Assembly (NCBI GenBank): GCA_921293015.1
Contig: OV121081.1
Coordinates: 2,046,001 to 2,110,000 of the forward strand
Reading direction: 5' to 3'
DNA length: 64,000 bases
Source of the DNA: Phorcus lineatus
Lineage: Eukaryota; Mollusca; Gastropoda; Trochida; Trochidae
How positions within the stretch are numbered: position 1 is the stretch's first letter; each line of letters opens with the position of its first letter. The position numbers and the translations under genes are program-made. The notes beneath the pieces were generated by a model. That model made no database searches. It was not told the DNA's origin and saw only the letters and a list, made by a program, of their open reading frames with translations. Shown one piece after another: positions 45,119 through 57,948 of the stretch.

Positions 45119-48100
45119 GTCAGGGACCGAGTAGCAATGTCTGCCGGGCTGCCAGACTCCTACCGGACATTACAAGATGGAGTAGGAGTATGATTCAATA
45201 CAGTAAAAAGACAACTCATTTAGGGATCAGAGATTACGCTTGATGAAATTATATTGTGTGCTGAACATTTCATGTCATTTATTATCTGTTACTGATTGAA
45301 ACTCCTGTAAAGAAACACTGTTGCTACATATCATTTGGCATGTTCATACCGTAACCAATCGTTATCTTTCTGCACAGGGATTGAAAAACCTGTTTAATGC
45401 CTGGAAGCAGTTTCTGCGCTGAGTCATAGATCTCTGTCTAAAGGTAAATGAACTGTTGGTAGTTACTTGTTTTTAAAAAAAAGGCAAATCAGGGGTTTCT
45501 TGGGTGTCAAATGTAAAATTTGCGAGTGAGTCATACTGATTATTCAACCCCTCTTGAATTCTAATTTTTTCTTAATTCTAAAACTTCAAACATGTCATCA
45601 TCTGGTAACTCCTCAAAGTAGTTATCTTGAATATTTGATCTATTTATGAAGCATCTATTGATGATCAGTTTGTATATGTGTACATTGTACAAAATGTAGG
45701 TATTATATTTTCAAAATAATTTCCATGGAGGTAATTTTATTTCTTATTAAGATGTATGAGTGTATGAATGAGTTAGTTAGCTAGTAAATCTTGACGTTGG
45801 ATTACTAAAAATCCTTTGTGAATAGTTTTTATTGATATCCAAAAGAGAAAAGTTACCATTATAGAATGTAAAGAAAATATTGCAATCAAATGTACATTCT
45901 TTATCAAGCAAACAGTAGAATTATCTTAATTGCCTCCAAGGAGGTGACTTTCTTCTGTTTGTCACAAAATTTTCAGTGATAAGTTGCTTGAAACTCACAT
46001 ATTCAACATTCCTAGTTTGACAACAACAGTACTGTTGTCCACTCAGTCTGGGAAGAAGCAGATGAATCCACTCAACGATAAGCTTAAGACCATTGATAAT
46101 CAACCACATCCATCCCTTGGCTGTTAACCTAATAGTTGGTCACTGACTAAGTGCAACTATGGAGGCACAGAGTGTGTTGAAGGGTTCAAATATATCAATC
46201 TTCATAAATGGTGTCATTTGATCGAGAAGAAGTGGTTGTTTCTGAAAATAGGCATCTTGAATACATAGTGATAGTAAACAGGTTAAAGTAGATATTTGGG
46301 ATCGGTGCGAGCCGGTGACTCCAACACAAATTTCTAAACTTACAGCAGACACTGAGACAAATATGGGTTGGTACTGTTAAGGTCATTTAACTAATATACA
46401 TGTTAATGAGATGCAAAAGTTTGACTCCTTAACAATTATATGGCAGTCACTGATATACAGTATTTCGGCTCTTATTTAAGCCACACACAATAATTATGAA
46501 ACATACTCTGTGTCACTTTAAACTGAAATGGCAGAAAGGATGTGAAAATGCAACTTGCAGATGCAGTGTCAGTTATTTGCTTTTCAGATCAGTTTTCTCT
46601 TGTTTACTTTTGAATGGGAATCACTTGGTGCAAATGGATGTATGCTTCCACTAGTCATTATCAAGGAGAATTTGTTTTCTATTCTCTCAATTGGAATAAG
46701 GCATAAAACGGTACACTTGAACTTCGGTTCAGTATGTTTTCAGTGCAGAAACAAGAATGTGACAAGGTAAATTAACAAAACACATTTTTTCCTGAAAAAA
46801 GTTTAATAATGTAAAAAATAAGATATTAAGAAAGTGATTACAATGATTGAATTAAATGGTATATGGTATTAACTGAAATTATACTTTGATGCAAGGAACA
46901 CTAAGATAAATACTGCGATTCCATTACTGCAGTTTCATCCCTCGTTGGAATTTGCATACAACTTGAAAGTGTTTATCATGGTCTTGTTATGTGTATACGG
47001 TTTTCTGAAAACATCTTTACAATATACATGCATTGAAGTTTATCACTATAAAATTTGTCTGTAAATCATAATTATTGTATAAATTGTTCATCTCTTTTGA
47101 ACAAATAAACATAGTGCTACTCAAAGATGTAGATATGCTAGATATAAGCACGAGGGCAGCCAAAGGAAATTCAAAACCCGGTCTGTGATGAGATGATAGC
47201 ATGAGGACAATGTTCGAGCAAGTATAGCCCAGACAGAGTGCAGACAACATATTGTGGTTGTCATAAGAGACTGATATATAGAGGACTCGGAGAGGACTAT
47301 CTCTTGTCTTTGATCTTTTTTAATCTGATATGATTGTTTTAGTGTTGTCATATTAAATAAACATGATTCATCACTTAGAAGTGTCTGTCTTTTTTATTCT
47401 ATGTTTGAAAAATATGGTCAATGAAAGAAGGGATTGGTAAGTGTTTTTCATAATACCAGTAAGAAGTGTTGATGGCTAATTCAGTAACATAAAATCAGCT
47501 TTTGAAATTAACGTGAATTACTCATTCAGACAAATACTAATACATCTTTGAAGTGCATGCCCGAATTCACTTAAGCTCCAGTGTCTAGTGGCAAATTGTT
47601 TGACATGTACCTCTTTTTTTTACAATAAGCAATTATTTCTATATCATTCAGAAACATGTTTTCAGAAATCTCAAACACATGGTATTTTCAGTTATCGACT
47701 GTCCGGTATTTATATGGAAAATAAATGACATATATAAAAAAAAATTAAATATGACCATTATTGTCTATCATATTTTAAAAAATCTTGTCCTTGATTATTT
47801 GTTATATATATATATATCTATTATTTGTGAGAAGTATGGACAAAGCTCGGCGTTCACCTCAGCCTCCCATTGGTCAAATATAGTTCACAGGAGTTTACAA
47901 TAGCATCAATCAGTGCACTTATAATGTTGATTTGAAAATTATCAATTAATAAGGGATAGGGAAAGGCAGGGGTCAAGGGCCATTTGCACACTGGAAGGAA
48001 ATGTGGCCCATTAAAATGAAAAATTGTGCCATTGCTACTAAGGGGAATGGCCTAATTCTGAAAATGACTAAAAGCCCTAAAAATTGCCGATTGTCAAAGG

Positions 48101-48400
48101 TGTCTTTCCCAATCTCTGATTAATGAATTAAGATATATACAATCAATGTTTCAGTTATGCTGATTAGAATTTTGTAAATAAAAAAACACATTCACTGGAC
48201 TGGAAAAAGTATTTTACTGTTCCAAACTCAATTGAATTTAGAATCATTTTTAACAAGGCAATAGTACTAGTATGTAAACATTTTTAGAAGTTCTTAATTA
48301 ATATCATTCTCATTGATAAGATATTAAGGAAACTAATTATGAAAAAAATAAGAATATGTAGCGTTAATTTATTAGTGAAATAAATATTTATATGAACTGA
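45119..48400 (+). other. Mff 3' region and Mff-VPS45 intergenic DNA
   Basis: Starts with the Mff 3' UTR. CTTTCTGCACAG at 45368-45379 precedes a short open piece GLKNLFNAWKQFLR ending in TGA, a possible alternative terminal exon of low certainty. Diverged repeat-family members lie at about 45803-45880 and 46150-46420. The rest shows no gene. Confidence 0.45.
46150..46420 (+). repeat. Member of a diverged dispersed repeat family
   Basis: Shares ordered blocks with 41460-41715 and 59335-59620: GGCACAGAGTRTGTTG, TGGTTGTTTCTGAAAAT, AGTAAACAGGTT, CAGCAGACACTG and AATATGGGTTGGTA. The copies are old and have no visible termini. Confidence 0.6.
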
Positions 48401-48462
48401 AGAAAATCTCTACCATCGATCAAAGGGAGATAACTCTAGACTGTTACACCCCGGAAAGCATC

Positions 48463-48515
48463 TGCGCATGTCATCAGGCCACTTCCTTTTAGTGGCGTAG
48501 TGAAACGAGGAAGTG
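48463..48515 (+). promoter_or_regulatory. Putative TATA-less VPS45 promoter (NRF1- and ETS-like sites)
   Basis: TGCGCATG (48463-48470, NRF1 half-site), CACTTCC (48480) and inverted AGGAAGTG (48508-48515, ETS/GABP-type) lie 45-100 bp upstream of the ATG. No TATA box is seen. This composition is typical of housekeeping promoters; function is inferred. Confidence 0.4.
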
Positions 48516-48559
48516 AAAATCACGAGGAGATTTGATAAGTCATATCACTGTCTTTCAAA

Positions 48560-50257
48560 ATGAACGTGATATTAGCAGTGAAGCAGTACATCAGTAAGAT
48601 GATAGAAGACAGCGGACCAGGTATGAAGGTCCTGCTGATGGATAAAGACACTACTAGTATTGTCAGTATGGTTTATGCTCAGTCGGAAATATTGCAGAAG
48701 GAAGTTTACTTGTTTGAGAGACTCGATTCCAACGCTCGTGAGACAATGAAACATCTCAAATGCATCGCATTTCTACGTCCAACGAAAGAGAATATAGATT
48801 TGATGTGTCAAGAGTTACGATGTTCGAAGTATGGACTTTATTATGTGTATTGGAGTAACGTGATCAGCAAGCAAGATGTCAAATTACTGGCTGAAGCAGA
48901 CGACCAAGAGGTGGTGCGAGAAGTGCAGGAATTCTTCGGAGACTTTATAGCAGTGAATCCACACTTGTTCTCCTTGAACCTGAATGGTGTGTGCCAGTCC
49001 CTGACCTGGGCTCCTAATTCTTTACAGAGAACTGTTCAAGGTCTCACCTCTGTCTTGCTCTCTCTCCGCAAGTGTCCGATGATACGCTATCAAAACTCTT
49101 CTGAGATGGCACGAAGACTTGCTGAAAGTGTCCGTCAAGTTATAAACAAAGAGGCTGCTTTGTTTGAGTTCAGAAAGACAGATGTAGCGCCAGTGCTGTT
49201 GATTTTAGACAGACGAGACGACGCCATGACACCACTACTTAATCAGTGGACTTACCAGGCAATGGTTCACGAACTGCTATCTATTAACAACAACCGTATC
49301 AACCTCAACAATGTGCCCGGCATAACAAAGGATCTTCAAGAGGTGGTCCTCTCTGCTGAACATGATGAATTCTACGCCAATAACATGTACATGAACTTTG
49401 GTGAGATTGGATCAAATATCAAAGAACTCATGGAAGAATTTCAAAAGAAATCAAAAAGCCAAGCCAAAGTTGAATCTATTGCTGATATGAAAGCATTTGT
49501 TGAGAACTACCCCCAGTTCAAGAAGATGTCAGGAACGGTATCTAAGCATGTCACTGTTGTGGGTGAGTTGTCTCGCCTGGTAGGAACACACAGGCTCCTG
49601 GAGGTTTCGGAAACAGAACAGGAGATAGCCAGTCAGGGAGATCATTCAGGAATCCTCCAGAAGATCAAAAGTCTGATGGCGAGTGATCAGGTCCGCCCGA
49701 TGGACATGCTGAGACTTGTCATGCTGTACGCACTGCGGTACGAGAGTCACACTAACAACGACGTCTCCTGCCTGGTTGACATTCTACGTAAAAAAGGCTT
49801 GAGTGAGGAATACCGAGCCATGGTACATGCTGTGCTGGAGTATGGAGGTAAAAAGGCACGTGGAAGCGACTTGTTCGGTGTCCAGGACCCTGTAGCCTTC
49901 ACAAAGCGTTTCTTGAAAGGACTGAAGGGTGTAGAGAATGTGTACACGCAACATAAGCCGCTGTGCTACTCTATTCTGGACCAGCTGATCAAGGGCAAGC
50001 TGAAAGAGGCAAGCTATCCGTATCTTGGACCCAGTCAGCTCAAGGACCGGCCGCAAGATGTTGTTCTTTTCATCATCGGGGGCTGCACCTACGAAGAAGC
50101 CTTAGCTGTGCACAACATCAACAAGTCTGTAGCTAACGTGCGAGTCGTGCTGGGAGGAACCACCATCCACAACTTCAAGAGTTTCCTGCAAGAAATCTCC
50201 CATGCAGTTGGGTCAGGGTCACCAAATCGACAAGCAGCGCGTGGTGGGCGCCGATAA
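48560..50257 (+). CDS. VPS45: Vacuolar protein sorting-associated protein 45 (Sec1/Munc18 family), intronless
   Basis: A single uninterrupted frame of 565 aa from ATG (context CAAAATGAAC) to TAA, about the usual family length (near 570 aa). It is collinear and highly conserved with metazoan VPS45 throughout. Landmarks are the N-terminal [20 protein letters not shown], the central [20 protein letters not shown], the [19 protein letters not shown] block, [20 protein letters not shown] and the C-terminal [20 protein letters not shown] and [12 protein letters not shown]45 is a cytosolic SM protein that binds syntaxin-type SNAREs (Tlg2/STX16) and supports fusion at early endosomes and the trans-Golgi network. 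The gene has no intron, whereas vertebrate VPS45 has many. No frameshift or stop is present, so it looks functional. It may be an ancestral intron-loss gene or a retrocopy. The last 15 residues are basic and divergent. Confidence 0.96.
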   Translation: MNVILAVKQYISKMIEDSGPGMKVLLMDKDTTSIVSMVYAQSEILQKEVYLFERLDSNARETMKHLKCIAFLRPTKENIDLMCQELRCSKYGLYYVYWSNVISKQDVKLLAEADDQEVVREVQEFFGDFIAVNPHLFSLNLNGVCQSLTWAPNSLQRTVQGLTSVLLSLRKCPMIRYQNSSEMARRLAESVRQVINKEAALFEFRKTDVAPVLLILDRRDDAMTPLLNQWTYQAMVHELLSINNNRINLNNVPGITKDLQEVVLSAEHDEFYANNMYMNFGEIGSNIKELMEEFQKKSKSQAKVESIADMKAFVENYPQFKKMSGTVSKHVTVVGELSRLVGTHRLLEVSETEQEIASQGDHSGILQKIKSLMASDQVRPMDMLRLVMLYALRYESHTNNDVSCLVDILRKKGLSEEYRAMVHAVLEYGGKKARGSDLFGVQDPVAFTKRFLKGLKGVENVYTQHKPLCYSILDQLIKGKLKEASYPYLGPSQLKDRPQDVVLFIIGGCTYEEALAVHNINKSVANVRVVLGGTTIHNFKSFLQEISHAVGSGSPNRQAARGGRR

Positions 50258-51291
50258 TATCTCAAAGTAGTTTGAGTGACAATGACAGACGATTATATAA
50301 TTGTCATGAACATTTCTTGAAATGACAAAACCTAGTCAATCTCTCACATGTAAACATGGCTGTTGTTTATAATGTGCGACCAACACTGAATACATGTAAA
50401 CTATAAATATTGAGACAAGTTCTATTATCATTGTTGTTACTTGCATTCATTACTGTGTACATAAACAAATAATTATTTGTATAGTGCAAATATCCAGCAC
50501 AGCTGCTCGTAAAACCTTTTCCCCTTCAGTCTTGATTCTTTTATTCTAATCGCAACTCACTGGATTTCATTCAATTTGTGCATCAACATTGCAAGAAAGT
50601 TAATGATCAGTTGCTATCTTTACATTGAAAATATGTCATCAAAAATATGTTTTAAAGAGAATTTTTTTTATTCTTTGCAGACATGATAATATCAACCATC
50701 AATAATTAGATGTGATATCTACCGGTAAACGTTATCTGTAAATTTTGAAATAGAAAACATTCTTTCGTGATTTTTTAAAAGACAAGATGTCTTTAATGTT
50801 ATTATTGTCTGATTTTATTGTTAACAGAAGTTGCTGGATCAGTATTCAAGAATCATTAGCTTGCTTTAAGTCACAGCTCAATCATATTCTTCAAGAATGT
50901 TTTGTTATGGTACTGTGTTTTAAGTGTAACTGTTATTTTACACAGATATCTTTATGTTCTTAATCATGTGCATGTATATTTGCTTATCTATGTATTATAC
51001 AGGATTTGTTATTTCTCAGCTTCTTCACACTATTCCAATATTGAAGAAGGAGGTATCATACCCTGAGGTAGATTGGTATTTTACATTTCAAAGAACAAAT
51101 ATGGGAATGAGTTTGCCTCAACAGGACTTGTTGGGATGAAGATTAGATCCTTTCTATCTCCCAATAACATAAATACACTGCTTCTTTGCTTTGTACGATT
51201 ACCAAGCATGAAATAAAACATAATAACCAATAACATTTTTTGTGTTATATATCCTTTTAGACTATTTTTCACTTTATTATTCACATACATT
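50258..51291 (+). other. VPS45 3' region
   Basis: Follows the VPS45 stop. AATAAA occurs at 51212-51217. No gene was recognised. A poly-A tract expected at the end of a recent retrocopy is not evident. Confidence 0.45.
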
Positions 51292-51375
51292 TATAATTTG
51301 AAGACGCCGCTAATGGCTGAAATATTGCTCAAGCGGCGTTAAACAATAACTCACTCACTCACTATAATTTGAAGA
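51292..51375 (+). mobile_element. 5'-truncated SINE tail with 13-bp target duplication
   Basis: TATAATTTGAAGA flanks (51292-51304 and 51363-51375) a 58-bp insert. The insert starts CGCCGCTAATGGCTGAAATA, contains GCTCAAGCGGCGTTAAAC and ends in ACTC repeats. CGCCGC...GCGGCG can form a short stem. The sequence is what I remember as a very common gastropod SINE tail; this supports the organism guess. Confidence 0.8.
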
Positions 51376-52829
51376 AGTAAATAAACACTAAAAGACTTGA
51401 AGTTAGATGGATGGAGGTTGGTTCACCTGGCAAAAGGTTAGACTGAAAGTTAGTAAGATCTTCCAACTATGTCTTTCCTTGGTTTTGTTCTAATCGAAAT
51501 TACTTCAAACAAGTTCTACAAACTATTTAAGTATTTCTTAAAAAATCACTCACTTGTCAATGATAAAGCTGTTTCTTAACTTTTGTATTTCCATAAATGC
51601 AAATTTAATGTTTCTTAATGTCTATTTTCAAGTCTTCTAATGTTCCTTACATGCATCTTGATGAGATTCCCTGATTCTGTGGCAATCCTTAAAATTCCTA
51701 ATCCAATCATCCGATTAACAATTTATGATTATGCTCCCCTACGAAGGGTTGGGAGTATACTGTTTTTGGATGCGTTTTCTTGGAACTGTGTTCCAATAGA
51801 AGTCTAAAAGTATTTTACTAATCATCACCACATGTGGTTCACTATCTAAGAATACCATGGATTTGGGATCGGACATCTTCTCAATTTTGATTTTTTCTAT
51901 TTCCTTTGAAGCAATTTGGACTTTGTCTTATTCAAGGTTAGTGTTAATTTCCAGGGCATAACTATTCTGTCTCATGTAACATGTAGATTTGTTTCTTAAA
52001 TGAATTGACAAAATACAATCAGACGTATTCATAACATTATTATTGCTAGAGTTTAAACTAAAATATGATCAATAAGACATATAAAGTCCCGGTTTAAAGA
52101 AACGCCTCTGCCGGTGACTGGAATCAGACGTACAATTTACATAAATGCAACTTATCGACTAAATTTAGTAATAAAATAAGTTTCCAAAAGAAATTCCAAA
52201 AGCGCTTCATTGTTCGGTTTTCGATCACAGTCGCGACTTTATACGCTTACATTGTAACTCTACTTAACTGAAAAGCATTAAAATGACCCTTTCCATTATC
52301 TTACACTGCTTCTCGATAAAATGTCATAAAGGATCGCATATCTGACTCCAACAACTCACGTATAGTGCCTCTATTTCGTTTTGGATACGGATTAAGCACG
52401 TGCACACACATGTCTGTACATCAGTAATGAGACATGTAAGCCTATGACAACAAAGAAAGAATACTCGTTTATGTTTCATGGAAGAAAGAATTGAATTGAG
52501 CTGATTTAAGTTGCTTGCGTTATCGTTTATGATACCCTCAAGGAACTAATGATCTCACAATTCATGCAGAAATGCGTGTTCCTTTATCCCATTATTATTA
52601 AATATAGATTGTTTATTTCTGAAAGGGGGTCACTGACCCATTATATACAGTTCAACTTTTCCTGTGGAACGTATGATTTTTTTTAACAAAACAGGTTCAT
52701 TCTCAACTAATGTTAATATGAATGGACACGTGAAAAACACAGTCGGTCATTCAGTGTTGTCTGAATTAGTCATACACGTGCATAAGGACATTTTTTTATA
52801 GAGGTTCGAGAGTATTGAGAAACAGAGAC
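51376..52829. other. Intergenic DNA, nothing recognised
   Basis: AT-rich with no exon, RNA gene or clear repeat ends. Confidence 0.5.
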
Positions 52830-52835
52830 GGCTTT

Positions 52836-53335
52836 TGACAGATGGTTACCTTGCTGGACATAACGGAATGGATGGAGAAGGCTCAGTCATGTTGTGTGGG
52901 GGTTCAGCTTTGATGGAAAGACTGGTCTACATATCCTTGAGAATGGCATCATGACTGGTATTAAATACAGGGATGATGTCCAAGCTATCGGGGATAACTT
53001 CATCCTTATGGACGACAGTGCACTTCCACATCGAGGAAAAGGGTAGTGGAACAGTACCTTCAAATTGAAACAATTTAGCGGATGGAGCGGCATCGTTTGC
53101 CGAATCTTAATCCAATAGAACAGTTATGGAATCTTCCAAAAAAAACGTTGCTAGACCGTGTGGTTCAACTAAGCACCAAACAAGAACCCTGAAGGGCACT
53201 CGTGAAGGAATGCAACCGTCTCCAATACCAGCAGATTCAGCGCCTCATTTGTAGCATGAGAAGACGATGTCAAGCTGTAGTATGTGCTGGAGGTTCATAT
53301 AAATACACGTTATTGATACGTTATTAAATCAATAA
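52836..53335 (+). pseudogene. Decayed Tc1/mariner-type transposase fragment
   Basis: Pieces in shifting plus-strand frames match Tc1-like catalytic sequence. An early GSVMLCGGSALMERLVYI-like segment is followed by LMDDSALPHR (equivalent of the DNA-x-PH motif with the second catalytic Asp), LPNLNPIEQLW (with the final catalytic acidic residue in NPIE) and IQRLICSMRRRCQAVV near the C terminus. Several frameshifts and stops are present and the N-terminal DNA-binding half is missing. Tc1 transposases move elements by cut and paste at TA; this copy is dead. Terminal inverted repeats were not found. Confidence 0.8.
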
Positions 53336-56300
53336 CCGTCGCTTTTGACCTTTTCTTATCTTCAGCTGCATTTACATTATTGTTTCTGGGTGGTTTATTC
53401 AGGTGTAATGACAGCGAATTTTCTCTGAATGGTGTGATACATCTTTTATCAGTTGTGTAAGATGTTCAAATGAGTCTTGGTCAACAAAGAACATGTCCTG
53501 TACATTCTGAACAATAATATAAAGAATACATTCCATGGGTCTTAGAAAAAGTTGAACCATATACGTTCTATATATAAACACGAGGATAATGACCAGGAGC
53601 TCCCCATGAAATGAAGAAATATCAACCTCGATAAGTTTACTAGTTACATATATTATAGAATATCTTGTGAAGTCTCTATGATGTTATTTATCCTCAAATA
53701 TAGTGAGAAAAATGAGCGTTTGCGGGACAACAAAAGCCCTGAACTGAGTGTTTTGCCTGCCTCTGTTCCTTCTCCACAGGCACATTTGAAATGGTATTTT
53801 TTCGTAATATACCACACAGGACAATTGAAAATTAAAGTTAGGAAATTGCACTAACAACTAGCAGAAGTTGGATGTCACATAATTTACACTATGTTTATCA
53901 TATTTTTTTAGTGCCTTCCGAACTTGTGACTTTGAACTTTGACCTTTAATGTTAACAAAGAACGAATTCCCACGGGGAATAATCAATAGATGATTAATCT
54001 TAGTTCTCGAAGACCGTTACCTATTTAAGATGATAGGTCGTTTAGGGGGAAAATTTCACGGTGCCAATATTTTCTCTATAAAAACGGCTACATTACATGC
54101 CTCTGTTTCTTTTTCAGAGTATAACTGAATACTAAATGACTAATATTGCATTCTGTGTATCCATGGAAACAGCTGCAAATAAAAATTCGTAAGAAGTTGA
54201 AAACCCGAAAAGGCACATTTCAAGACATTTGTTCTACATCCTTAGTTTCAATGTGCTCAGGGTTAAAGTCTTAAAAGTTCTGCCCTGGGAAATATTAAAC
54301 GGTAACTTTTGTGTTAACATAAAAACAGCTTAAACTAAAATCCAGAAAGAGTTGAAAATAATATAAGATACCGATTCGCACGAAGATTGTTCTAATTCCG
54401 AAGACAACAGCTAGCGCGCAAACACGCACGTAACGAAGGTAATTTTTTATATCCCCTTATATCACCTGATAACTTCGTTGTGGTAGGGAAAATTGTATAT
54501 GCGGGAATATTTTGTAAATGATCTTGAAAAAGTGGGGACTCTACTTACGCCCCTGAACAGAGCAAGACACACGCACGTGTCCGTAATCAACTAGCTTCAT
54601 CCTTTATAATTACGGGATGCATGTACAATGCATTATATAATTTTAAAATAAAAGTTGCATTTATGACACAATTTTTATCAGTAGTCGCCATCATATTTGG
54701 AAAAGTCTAAGGTATCCAATTACTCAAATCGTCAAATAAGCATTTAAACCTTGAACGATATATAAACAGAAAATTCTATGTTGACGTTCATAATAGATGA
54801 AATGCGTTTTACTTGTCTAGTAAAGTATTTGCATTTTGTTTATTTATGTTCCACTTATATCGAACAATCAGACGTTTCAAGCTGGTAGGTCATGTTGAGT
54901 TCAACTATTTCCCCTTGGCCCCGGGGCCGGTATAAACCGTGAATCGTTATTCCTCAGAGAGCAAGCCACATATTCGATAGTCCATACCTTTTTGATCAGT
55001 TCTGCTGCATGACAGAATAGGAGCCTTTTATCCAGTCTATGACCTCATTCAGAAAGCTTGGGCTTTACCAATACATACCTAACTGAAGGCACGATCGAGT
55101 CGCATTATTTGAAAAGAATATGTTTAATAGACTATACTGTATTTCTTGCTCCACGTCTTTCAGCAAATGATAATTTTTTGGCAGCAGGATTATTACAGAT
55201 TTGAAAATCGATAATTTTCACACACGCTTTTTAAATTTATTTATTGAATTGCAGATAAGATACTTGCATTGGTCTTTTTCTATCCTTCATGTTTTGACCA
55301 CTTAAATAAAAAAAATAACGACAACAGTGACTTCCAATATATCATTAAAGTTAAAGTCATTGTCTCATTTTTGCAAGGCAATTTGTAATGCATGCCGGAC
55401 AAATAGTTCACCACTCACAGAAATCTTTCCCCTGACGTTTGCAACAATTTTCAGAACTCTGCAGGCATTCTGGCCCTCAATAATTAAGTTCAAACTACCC
55501 TACCCTACCCTAATATTACGTGTTTTGCGAGCGTTAGTCCTTACCACGTCATTTCGCTCAGGCCGTGACGAAGAACGCATATAATTTCCCAGCTGAATAT
55601 CCAATTTAAATAGCTAATAGTTTACCCTTTTTCAAATACTGAAATAACAAAAAGATGGTAAACTCAATGAAGAATGCGTCTATGATACGTATCGGCGCTA
55701 CAATTACTAGATTTCCGGTGTTTCGCACTCGCTATGGGATTGCACTTGATTCGGTACCTCATCGATCTGAAACGGCTTACGACAATAAGCTGCTTCATCC
55801 AAAACTGTAAAACGGGCATAAAAATGAAAATCTTTGCATATACGACAGGAAATATTCGTGTTAGTGATCAGATTTTGTTCGTGAAGAATAGTTACTTCAG
55901 TTTAGTTGCCTTACAAAAATGAGACTATGACTTTAAAGTAGTAATTTTTCAGACGGAAGAGATTGGGTTCCAAAGCCTTGAGAGCTATGGATGTATTACA
56001 ACGACGGCGCCTTTGGTGATGTGATGCCAACGGTGGCAGTATTACTGGTGCCATTTAGCATTTGTTGAACGAGACACAAATTTATTATAATGCACTCCAC
56101 ACGACTAGTATTCTTTCTGCATGTAGAATGAAAGGCATCTGGTGGATACCGCTATTGCACGTCTCTCTTCTCTAATATTATATTACATTGGTTGAGGTTC
56201 TTCCTGCTTGTATATGGGTTATTTACGGAGTATAAGAGCATATGACTATGCAGGGGTCTCTAGCACAAATGCCCCTTATATAGTTACATTCACCATAGGA

Positions 56301-57032
56301 TACTAAAGTAAAGTAAAGTTAATGTTTTGAAACTAAGAAGTTTAATAAATTGTCTTTTCATATTCATGCCATCATTATATCTATAATCAGTACTACAGGG
56401 AAATAGATTTCTCTTTCCATTTCTAAAGTAAACAATAGTTAATAATGATAAATGGTTAATTTGATCTAGTTTTTAAAAATCAAATCACTGCTCGTGAATA
56501 CATTTGGTGAGAACAATCTTCTGAAATTGAGTTGAAATGTTTTTGAGAAGGGATATAGAATGTGAAAACGGTTAATATAAATATGAGTCACGACTACTGT
56601 TTCCCTTGACATATTTACAGGGCTGGAGATTTGGTGTTTAAAGGACAGTCCTACCGGGATATTTTGGTGGAAACGTAATTCAAGGGGACGTTCCAGTTTA
56701 TGCATGTATGTTATTGATACAAAACCAAGTTGAAACATGTTACTAAGGTTAAAAAAAATTTGGATTTATATCTGCCAACTAGGTAAAGAGAGCACACACT
56801 AATTCCGCTTTAGTTCTTAAAAAATAATTTATTCCTCCGAACACGGTCGATTTTTAATAGTTAGACTGGCCCATCTTCTTCAGTAGTTATTTTCAACCAT
56901 ATCTCACTAGCAAAACGTCAGAAGGATATCACTCAAGTGGATTATAAACAAGGCCATTTTGTATTTTAAAAAGACTATTACTCTAAATAGTTTTATAATA
57001 ACAAAAGGACATAATACAATTCCGTGTTTCAT
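53336..57032. other. Intergenic DNA upstream of the ASAP exon
   Basis: No gene was recognised. A short duplicated piece (AATAGGAGCC...CCTCATTCAGMAAG) occurs near 55015 and 57455. Other open frames here lack any family motif. Confidence 0.45.
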
Positions 57033-57162
57033 AGCATTTACCTGTTTAAATGAACAGGTTGTTTTTCTGATACTACCTGTCTAGCTTACCTTTAAACTAT
57101 AGAGCATTTACCTGTTTAAATGAACAGTTTTTCTGTTACTACCTGTCTAGCTTACTTTTAAT
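57033..57162 (+). repeat. Two-copy ~70-bp tandem duplication
   Basis: AGCATTTACCTGTTTAAATG through to CCTGTCTAGCTTAC is repeated at 57103 with small deletions. Each copy contains an inverted ACCTGTT/AACAGGT pair. Confidence 0.85.
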
Positions 57163-57199
57163 ATATATATATACATGTATGTATGTATGTATGTATGTA

Positions 57200-57248
<49 letters not shown>

Positions 57249-57280
57249 ATGTATGTATGTATGTATGTATGTATGTATGT
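57161..57280. repeat. Compound (AT)n(ATGT)n(GT)n microsatellite
   Basis: An AT run, then ATGT units, a central GT run and a longer ATGT run ending before CGACATG. Length polymorphism is likely. Confidence 0.97.
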
Positions 57281-57736
57281 CGACATGTTTTTCAGAATTA
57301 ATGTTCATGTCTTTTTGCAGTAATCAATGAAGTCAAAAAGTAGGTTCCAGGGTTCAATTAAGTCCTGCTTCATGCGGGTCAATCAAATCTTATTAATAGA
57401 AATGTATTGGTTGTTGCTGGATGTAGCTCTAGTCCTGCTCCTTGAATGAGTACAAAATAGGAGCCTTTATTACAGTCTACGTCCTCATTCAGCAAGTCTA
57501 GATTTTACTGAAAAAAGAGCAATAGATTAACATATAGAAAATTTATCTAATATTTTTGAAAAGCAAAACATTATCTTATTCTGGTTCTACTGATTGTTAT
57601 ATTAGGGAGCGAAAATCTACATCGACAAACTACATAGCCTCTCATCCTGCAATCCAGCAGACGACTCTGATATAACCAACGAGAGTAAATAGTTGCGAGG
57701 AAATAAGTATCTGTCACATTGGCTGAACAGGGAGGA

Positions 57737-57758
57737 ACTTCCTGTGGTCTGAACCACA
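57737..57758 (+). promoter_or_regulatory. ETS site and inverted RUNX pair upstream of the ASAP exon
   Basis: ACTTCCTGTGGT joins an ETS core to a RUNX core (TGTGGT), and a second RUNX core lies inverted 4 bp later (ACCACA). It sits 70-90 bp upstream of the ATG, so it may be promoter or 5' UTR. Binding is inferred only from consensus. Confidence 0.35.
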
Positions 57759-57828
57759 GAGTGGACGGTCGGTAGATTTGTGATGTACGCATCGACAATG
57801 GATTAACAGTGGAGTATAATAATCGACA

Positions 57829-57948
57829 ATGCAGATAAACGTCGGTGACTTTGTGAAGGAGTCGTGGGATGATTTCAATTCACCCACGACGTCCAGTTTC
57901 ACATCCAAAATGGGTCACTGCCGACATACGGTCGCCTCGCTGGAAGAG
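57829..57948 (+). CDS. First coding exon of an ASAP-family ArfGAP (BAR-PH-ArfGAP protein), partial
   Basis: The ATG exon encodes 40 aa and ends in phase 0 at donor GAAGAG|GTAGGA. Its sequence (VGDFVKESWDDFNSPTTSSF, then KMGHCRHTVASLEE) closely matches the extreme N terminus of ASAP1/ASAP2, where the DYNSPTTSSF and CRNTV-LLEE motifs precede the BAR domain. ASAP proteins bind curved membrane through BAR, sense phosphoinositides through PH and activate Arf GTP hydrolysis at focal adhesions and endosomes. No following exon was recognised in the remaining 6 kb, so the first intron runs past the window. Whether it is the ASAP1/2-type or ASAP3-type paralogue cannot be told. Confidence 0.82.

Noticed and set aside
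57571..57798. Minus-strand frame of 75 codons next to the ASAP exon
   Set aside because: Overlaps the putative ASAP promoter/5' UTR on the opposite strand and has no recognisable motif.
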